Shown here in pieces: positions 57,904-64,000 of a stretch of DNA of 64,000 nt. The notes under the pieces are model-generated. The model did no database searches, was not told the DNA's origin, and was given only the letters and a program-made list of their open reading frames with translations. Each line of letters opens with the position of its first letter. Position 1 is the stretch's first letter. A program made the translations under genes and the position numbers. The DNA is from Uloborus plumipes (Eukaryota > Arthropoda > Arachnida > Araneae > Uloboridae): positions 16,556-80,555 of the forward strand of contig JAXGGA010005175.1 in assembly GCA_038373865.1 (NCBI GenBank), read 5' to 3'.

Positions 57904-58131
57904 CCGTAAAGTCGGGTTACTTGGACCCACAAGGAGGTTACTTGAGCCCACTGTAAAATGATAAAATCTGGGTTTGGTACTAGCATTAGAGACTGCAGAG
58001 TGCTTCTACCTAGAGGAGAAACGAGGAACTACGTGCAAGTCTTCAACTAATAAGTACCAAACCTAGATTTTATCATTTTACTGTAATGGGCTCAAGTAAC
58101 CCCTTAGGGTCCAAGTAACCCGACTTTACGG
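57904..58131 (-). mobile_element. 228-bp MITE, family S, copy 3
   Basis: Inverted relative of 25391-25619, flanked by TA (57902-57903, 58132-58133). Near-identical to copy 2 by eye, including the GCACTCTGCAGTCT complement and GTACCAAACCTAGATTTTAT block, which suggests a fairly recent burst of this family. Confidence 0.93.
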
Positions 58132-58133
58132 TA

Positions 58134-58747
58134 AAGACTATCCTTAACCCTTTTCCCCTTTATTAGTCATACTAGCTAGTTCCTGTAAGAGCATAACGTA
58201 CATAGAAACATATTTTAATTATTTCCTGTAAGTGGGGCGCTGACTTATTATTTCCAACTAAAATGGTTAGAATGAACCTCATTAAATAAAGTACCCAAAT
58301 CAAAATTGACATTACCATATTTTTGCCTAATGATAATTTGCTTTATTTACGCTATTTCAAAGCTAAAAGTTAAGTAAATCATAATTGTTATGATAAAAAA
58401 GAGGATTCGAAATTATGTACACATTGGATAAAGTACACCACCAAAAGGGGATTCAGATATAAAAAAAAAGCAGAGAAAACGTATGCATACATGATAAAGG
58501 CTTTACTACATTGTAGATACTACGCTTGAAACAAGATCTATTTGTTACAAATCACATACCCTAATTCAATATTCTCTCACATGAAGCGTAGAAGCTTGTA
58601 CTATTTATCTCAGTCAGCAAGTAAATAAGGAATTCATGAGAAAGTATTTTCAGACTTAAATGTACAAATGCAAGTGAAGCTTTTAGCTAATGTAATTATA
58701 TGTGGTGAAGCTTTTTTGTCATAGGAATAGACAGAATAAAAGATTCT
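58134..58747. other. No gene recognised
   Basis: AT-rich spacer between two MITEs with no open frame or repeat of note. Confidence 0.4.
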
Positions 58748-58749
58748 TA

Positions 58750-59172
58750 CACTGTAAAAAATGGATGTTGTTTTTACAGTATTATACAGCTAATTGTATA
58801 ATAACAAACTGTAAAAATTGCTACTTTTATAGTAAAAACTGTAAAACTTCTAATTTTACAGTAACAAACTGTAGAATGCTAATTTTACCCTAGTAAACTG
58901 TAAAATTGCTGCTTTACAGTAATAAACTGTAAAAGTGCTAATTTTACAGTTTATTACTATGCATTTTACAGTTTTATTCGGGAACCTATGCTGTCAGTAT
59001 TATACTGTTGTTTTACAGTATAATACAGCTAATTTTGTGGTAATAAACTGTAAAATTGCTGTTTCACAGTAACAAACCGTAAAACTGTTATTTTTGCAGT
59101 TTATTACAGTGTTAACTAGAACCTCTGCTGCCAGTAAATATACTGTAAAAACAACGGTTAATTTTTTCAGTG
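58750..59172. mobile_element. ACTGTAAAA-type MITE, copy 3 (423 bp, long form)
   Basis: Ends CACTGTAAAAAATGGATGTT and complement TTTTTTCAGTG are flanked by TA (58748-58749, 59173-59174). The interior has at least seven CTGTAAAA(A/T)(T/G)GCT-type modules alternating with their complements. Copies of 172, 369 and 423 bp differ mainly in module number, indicating growth and loss of modules. Confidence 0.88.
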
Positions 59173-59792
59173 TATCTATACGCGAAACAAAACTATTTTT
59201 TCCCTGATAATTTTAATTAAATGACCAAGAACGTACATACAAACTAATCCATTGCGCTTTTTATAAATATTGACTCAATAACTCGAAACGTAATTGCAAC
59301 GAAAGTTTAAACTACAGATTGTTTATTTCATAAGACAAGAAACATGTTCGAGAATCGTAGAAGTAAATATTTAAAACGCAGAAAACTCAAAAGTTTTCCA
59401 CAGAGTTTTGTAGTGAAAGATTTCACTTAATCTCTTGACTACCGTAGAGATGATGTCCAGTTTCTAGAATTTATTTCAAAGTACCGTCAACAAAATATCT
59501 CTTATTTCCCAAAAATACAAAATATCTAATTCAATAAATGTACTTCAAATGTTACGAGACAAGTCCACGTGACCATTTGAAGTAGAGTTTAACGGACTTA
59601 ATGTTGTGTTTAGAATGGCCTATAGAGTAAAATTTAAGAAAAATAGTTTACATTGTTACTGATATAAATTATATTCACTGTATTTTATAATGTTGAAATC
59701 CTGAAGTTAAATATTATGAAGCATTTAGAAATTTTTAAAAGTAACACTGCTTATAGGAATAAAAAAGCCATTTATAACACTGATGATTTCAG

Positions 59793-59950
59793 AGGCATGA
59801 AATACCGAAGCAGACTTGAACCTAAGTCAGAAATCTTAACTGGGGATCAAATCCTTCTGTATAGTCGAAGATTCGGTTCGATCAAAGACTTGGGTGTCCG
59901 ACGCAGACTCAACTCAAAATTGCAATTCTTGTACAAGCGGTTAGTCACAG
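59793..59950 (+). CDS. Candidate internal exon, unrecognised basic peptide
   Basis: A good acceptor (CTGATGATTTCAG) and a good donor (TCACAG|GTATGA) bracket 158 nt. Only one of the three plus-strand frames is open throughout; it reads GMKYRSRLEPKSEILTGDQI then LLYSRRFGSIKDLGVRRRLN and SKLQFLYKRLVT. It is basic, without cysteines or hydrophobic runs. The open frame extends both ways beyond the splice sites (59716-60003), so it is also consistent with a chance ORF. The base composition is less AT-rich than its surroundings. GGTTCGATCA (59876-59885) also resembles a tRNA box B, so a SINE remnant is a competing reading. Confidence 0.25.
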
Positions 59951-60338
59951 GTATGAAATCGCTTTGGAATAATCAAATTGATACCGTATTTGTCATGTCA
60001 TAATTAATAATGCATAATTTAAGCAATAACGCTGTTTTTTCCACATGTAACTTTCGTGAATTATGTCGTAAAACATCATTTCAGAAGCCTTAGAACTATA
60101 AGTATGAGACATACGTTAAAATGCATACCTCATTGAAATGAAAAGTATGATAGCGTTCATCAGTATAGCATATCAAAATGATTTATCAAATTTTAAAAGT
60201 AAATCACCATTTTAAAGATATTTTCTGTCGCTTTTGGCAAAAAATGAAGTGACAGTTCACATTTTTGTTGTTTTTCCGAGAAAGCCAAAATATTCTTTTT
60301 TTTTTTGTTAAGCAACGTTTAATGATAATTATAGCATT
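59951..60338. other. No gene recognised
   Basis: AT-rich spacer with a T run near 60297-60307. Confidence 0.35.
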
Positions 60339-60745
60339 CCCCCTAATAGCACAACGTGTCACAAAAGAGTCACAGTGACGTCACTGTGAGTCACAGTGAC
60401 GTCACTGCGAGTCACAAGCGTCACAGTCACACCGTGACTGTATTGTGACTTCACATAGAAGTCACATTGTGACGCTTTTGTGACTGGTTTACTGTGACGT
60501 CACTGCAATGTCACTGTAACAGATAAACTGTGACATCGGTTGCGGTGACTGCGATGTGACGTCGCAATATCGGCACTAGGTGACCGCGGTTGCAATTGGG
60601 TCGCAAAGCGCCGTCACTGTAAAGTCGCATTGTGACGTCACCGCGGTCGGACATTCGTAAGTTGCGGCGACTTGGTTGCGACCGCGCTTGTGACGGGTGT
60701 GAGGGGTCACAAAAGCGTCACATTAGGGTCACTGTGCTATCAGGG
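60339..60745. mobile_element. GC-rich element made of GTGAC/GTCAC palindromes
   Basis: The ends CCCCTAATAGCACAACGTGT at left and the complement of CCCTGATAGCACAGTGACCC at right are inverted repeats. The interior is far richer in GC than anything around it and consists of GTCAC and GTGAC motifs in both directions. TGACGTCA occurs four times exactly (60376-60383, 60397-60404, 60495-60502, 60633-60640). No target duplication is obvious and no coding frame exists. It looks like a MITE whose transposase binding site has been amplified; the superfamily is not recognised. Confidence 0.75.
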
Positions 60746-62940
60746 TAGTAAACGATCATTCCTTGAATCATACCTAACTTAAGAATTTCCTTTACCAAAT
60801 GTATGTAAATAATTGTGTTCAGAATTTGTTTTTTGTTTTCATTTTGTCTGCCTTAAAATATTTTTTAATTCACATTTCCTGCAGCATAGATACATTTTCA
60901 TTTATATTTATTTATGTTTATGTAATGTATTATTTATTTAATGTATATTTTATTTTATCTTTTAATTTTCCTTTCTTTCTTTATTTATTTATCATAATTT
61001 TATTTATTTATTTATTTATTTATTTATTTCAATGAGTTCTTCTTGTAACTTTTTAGATAATACGATTTATTAGTGCTTTTTTTGCATCTTTAACGTGAAG
61101 AAAACGTGTGAAATAATTGACTGAAATATATGCACAATTCTAAGTAAACGAAAAAAGTATAATCAACTATATAAAATCAAAATTCAAAAAGAATGTTTCG
61201 AAAAATGAGTAGACATTTTTGCAAAACCAGGCAGCAATAGTTTATTACAAAAACCTTACTTTGTCACAAACAAATTTCTTTTTTTGAAAAGTAATTTAAG
61301 AAAGATAGTGTTGCTAGAAACCTATGTACAAAATTAACAAATTTAGGATATAAATAATCCCGAGTGAAACTTCAGTTAAATTATATTTCAGCCATTTTCT
61401 ATATTATATACTTTATTATGGAACGCTAACAGCTCAGTTTGATAAAATAAGCTTAAGAAATAAATCATTGATTCAAAAATATTATAGATTTCTAGACTTT
61501 TGCTGAAGCAGAATAAGAAAGTTGATTAAATTTAAGATTATCTTCAATGGTCTGCAACTAAAGCGTACACATAACTAACTTTTGAACCTATTAACCAAAT
61601 TTTAAACTTCTGAAGTAATCACCAAAGGAATGTAAAAACCTTTTTCTCCAACAAACGAAAAAATCAATCACTTCATCTTCAGACTATAAATTAGAGAAAA
61701 TGAGTACATCAATTTTTATAGGCGTGTTCCACAGCTGCCCAAAATTGATCGTCTTATTTACGGAAGACATGATTTTATCAAAGAGGCCTTTTTTTTCCTT
61801 GCATTAGCTATTAGCGGGTAATGTAGGGTAATTCAGTAGCAAATAAAAAGTTATGGTATTGCATCTCACACCACAGTGCTCAATCGGTAAAAAATGAAAA
61901 GAAAAAATCTTAGAGCTTTATTGGTGCTCTGCTTTTGATTGAGAGGCATTTTACATTTAAGAGCACCGCGTTAATAAATAAATGCACCTCTGGAAATGCT
62001 TTTCGAAATATTTTAATGCTTCTGAAGAAAAGAGATTTTCTAAAATAAGCTGGTGATTAAAATATTTTTCCTATAATATGTTAGTTACTAAAATATTTTG
62101 CTGGTAAACATACAATGTTTAAATATTTTTATTGATGGGTAGCGAAAGATTGCTTTAATCTTATAAATTATGACAAAAGAATTTTTAATGCTCCATTATC
62201 TTTACCAGCTGAACTTTCACCCAATGATTGTATAATTAATTCCGCCTAATATCAGATCAAAGAAATGCATTATTTTTTTTTTATCCATCGACGCTGCATT
62301 TATGCAACAATTTTCACTCATTTATTTCTCATGTCTCAATGTTCATTTATTTATCTATTTCTTTTAACATTACACTTTGTTTAAGCTTTGTTTACAGCTC
62401 ACACAAATGTCTGAATTATACGAGCAATAATAAGACAAGCATTTACTCTAACGGCTATGGAAATAGACTTACATCTTTAGGGAAGCAATATATTATTCTA
62501 TCAAACATTACTTGAATTCCATGATTTTTTTTTTCTCTTTTGTTACCTATAGTCACTAATTATTAAAATTTAATTTGACGTATTTGTTGTTGATATTTAG
62601 TGCTAATTTGCGTTTTCCCTTTAAAATATCATTAAATTGAACTTGGGCTTTGCTGATATATCTTGCAAACGTTTTCATAACGTGCACAAATTCATATTAT
62701 ATGGCTATAGATGGCATATTATATGGCCTTTCACTTTTGAACTTCCTCGTAACAATAGAGTCAAAAAAAGCTTATCTAACAGCTTAATAAACATTAGACA
62801 TATGTTATAGTCAGGACTAACCCTAGAGTCTTTTGATCTCATATTCATACGTAAATTGTCTGAAATTCCATCAAATATGTAAAAAATCTACCTAAGTTTG
62901 AAAAGTATGGCTGGAACTGAGCTCCCGTGAGCTCCCATGT
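60746..62940. other. No gene recognised; microsatellite
   Basis: TTTA-type microsatellite at 60979-61029 and long T-rich stretches. Nothing else stands out. Confidence 0.4.
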
Positions 62941-62947
62941 AAATTAC

Positions 62948-63150
62948 TGCCGTGGGCAGGTAAAGGGCAGTAACTGCAAATTTTTCGATTTTCATTTTTT
63001 TGCATTTTTGAAATCTATGTTACATTAGTTTTATGGTACAAGCATCTTTTTTTGGTTTTCGATGAAAAAAAACTGTTTTTTAACCAATGGTAATTAGCAG
63101 TAACGGAATTTTTGTTGCTGTGGGCAGGTAAACGGCAGTATCTGCATGTC
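62948..63150. repeat. Two direct copies of a GTGGGCAGGTAAA motif
   Basis: GCCGTGGGCAGGTAAAGGGC plus AGTAACTGCA (62950-62979) is repeated as GCTGTGGGCAGGTAAACGGC plus AGTATCTGCA (63117-63146). A third, diverged copy is at 13048-13070. The spacing segment is AT-rich. Probably the subterminal repeat of an unrecognised element. Confidence 0.6.
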
Positions 63151-63361
63151 TGCAGGATGAACATAATATGAATCGCTGTGCAAAACTTGCATCAAGCCGC
63201 AAAAACCGTTTTCCTTTGTACTTAAACTAAGCGAAAGTAGGGGTGCCCTAATGGGAGGTCACGGGAGGTCATTGGTTGCACTTGAATGTTCCCAAGGGGG
63301 TGTTTTATTCCTTTTGGGGGTGAATCAGTGTTAATATCAAAGCAGACTTAAGTGATATAAA

Positions 63362-63530
63362 TTGGCGTTACCACTTGGCGATATATCGCCAAGCTTTTAG
63401 TCGCCAAGTGCTTGTCGCCAACTTGGTGACATATCGCCAAATTGGCGACAAATTTGGCGAAAAAAAATATTTTATGAGTTTGGGTTCAATTTAGCGCTAT
63501 TGGCGGTATTTTGCGAAAAATCCACTGAAT
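63362..63530. repeat. TTGGCGA/TCGCCAA cluster with a 20-bp perfect palindrome
   Basis: CTTGGCGATATATCGCCAAG (63374-63393) is a perfect palindrome. Around it TCGCCAA or TTGGCGA occurs about eight times in both orientations up to 63460, with weaker GGCG motifs to 63550. The layout recalls the CATCGATG ends of the hAT-type element at 14101. The partner end, if any, is not recognised within the window. Confidence 0.65.
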
Positions 63531-64000
63531 GATGCTAAAATCGGCGATATTTAGAAAATGAATTGTTGTAAATCATTTTTTGCTTTGTTTCGTGGTACAT
63601 TTGGGGCGTAAATGTTTGAATTGTCATCTTGCTCATTCCAAGCATTATTTTAACACTTAAGGCATCTACTAAAAAATTTACACGTAAAAGGAAGTAGTGT
63701 GGTTTTCTTTCAAATAAAGTTTCTCTCCACTAGCAGACTATATTTTTCGCGATTTCAAAGATACACAAGCCAAACTTGGCAGACGACAAACAAAACTGCA
63801 GCAATAAAATGATTTTATTTACATTGTTTTGTTTTCTTTTAATTACAGTTGCTTTCATACTTACAGGCGATAGTTTTTGCAGTTTAATCTCTAGCTGTTG
63901 CATTTTAATAGTACTATGAAAAAAATCGTCAGCACAACAAGCATTTCAAGCGCTCTTTTTCTCAAAGTGATTTCTTGTTTTGATGCACAAAGTTACAAAG
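63531..64000. other. No gene recognised
   Basis: AT-rich to the window edge; may contain the interior of the element whose repeats begin at 63362. Confidence 0.35.

Overview
The window looks like AT-rich nuclear DNA from an arthropod with a large, repeat-laden genome. An arachnid, possibly a spider, is my best guess, but only from general character: low GC, a Tc1-type transposon flora, tRNA-derived SINEs, phase-1 cysteine-module exons and very long introns. No species can be named from the sequence. There are no bacterial operons, CRISPR arrays, rRNA genes or convincing functional tRNA genes.

Host coding content is tiny. Two exons on the minus strand look real and share the same intron phase. 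One is a cysteine-module (EB/EGF-like) exon at 43770-43910. The other is an exon with a membrane-spanning segment at 1208-1362 that is probably terminal. They may belong to one type I membrane protein gene running right to left across more than 42 kb, its 5' end beyond the right edge; most of the window would then be intron. Three further exon or micro-ORF candidates (15487, 25109, 59793) are weak.

The rest is a mosaic of transposable elements, many with exact ends. From left to right: a truncated 1.3-kb TA-site element (1-1126; full inverted copy at 53136-54428); a 4.3-kb foldback structure (4811-9083) with an intact Tc1/mariner transposon of DD36E type in one arm (5862-7079) and a 246-bp MITE in the other (7907-8152; sister copies at 25391 and 57904); a tRNA-type SINE (9755, sister at 43501); a 1.1-kb hAT-type element built from CATCGATG repeats with a perfect 8-bp target duplication (14101-15201); a hAT MITE in a palindrome (22133-22575); an ACTGTAAAA-type MITE family (24372, 40331, 58750); a foldback with two identical 198-bp direct repeats (25821-26460); two composite SINE-like units ending in GAAGTCGGTT (26508, 27578); a 2-kb element with subterminal repeats and a broken gene of DUF7869-like type (29350-31341); piggyBac-type MITEs at TTAA (33064, 52611); a Tc1 fossil (34146-34900); a 2-kb pogo-type element with a decayed DDE transposase (37722-39719); a G/C-tract hAT MITE (42664-42847); a 1.5-kb near-perfect palindrome with Tc1-like ends (49440-50964); a GC-rich element with four TGACGTCA palindromes (60339-60745); and two unclassified repeat clusters near the right end.

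The most informative points are: the paired insertions whose empty sites are preserved in the opposite foldback arm; the 26-bp terminal framework shared by three TA-site families, one of which carries a pogo-type transposase relic; and the 29350-31341 element, whose repeated 18-bp motif and DUF7869-like relic may mark a poorly described transposon group.
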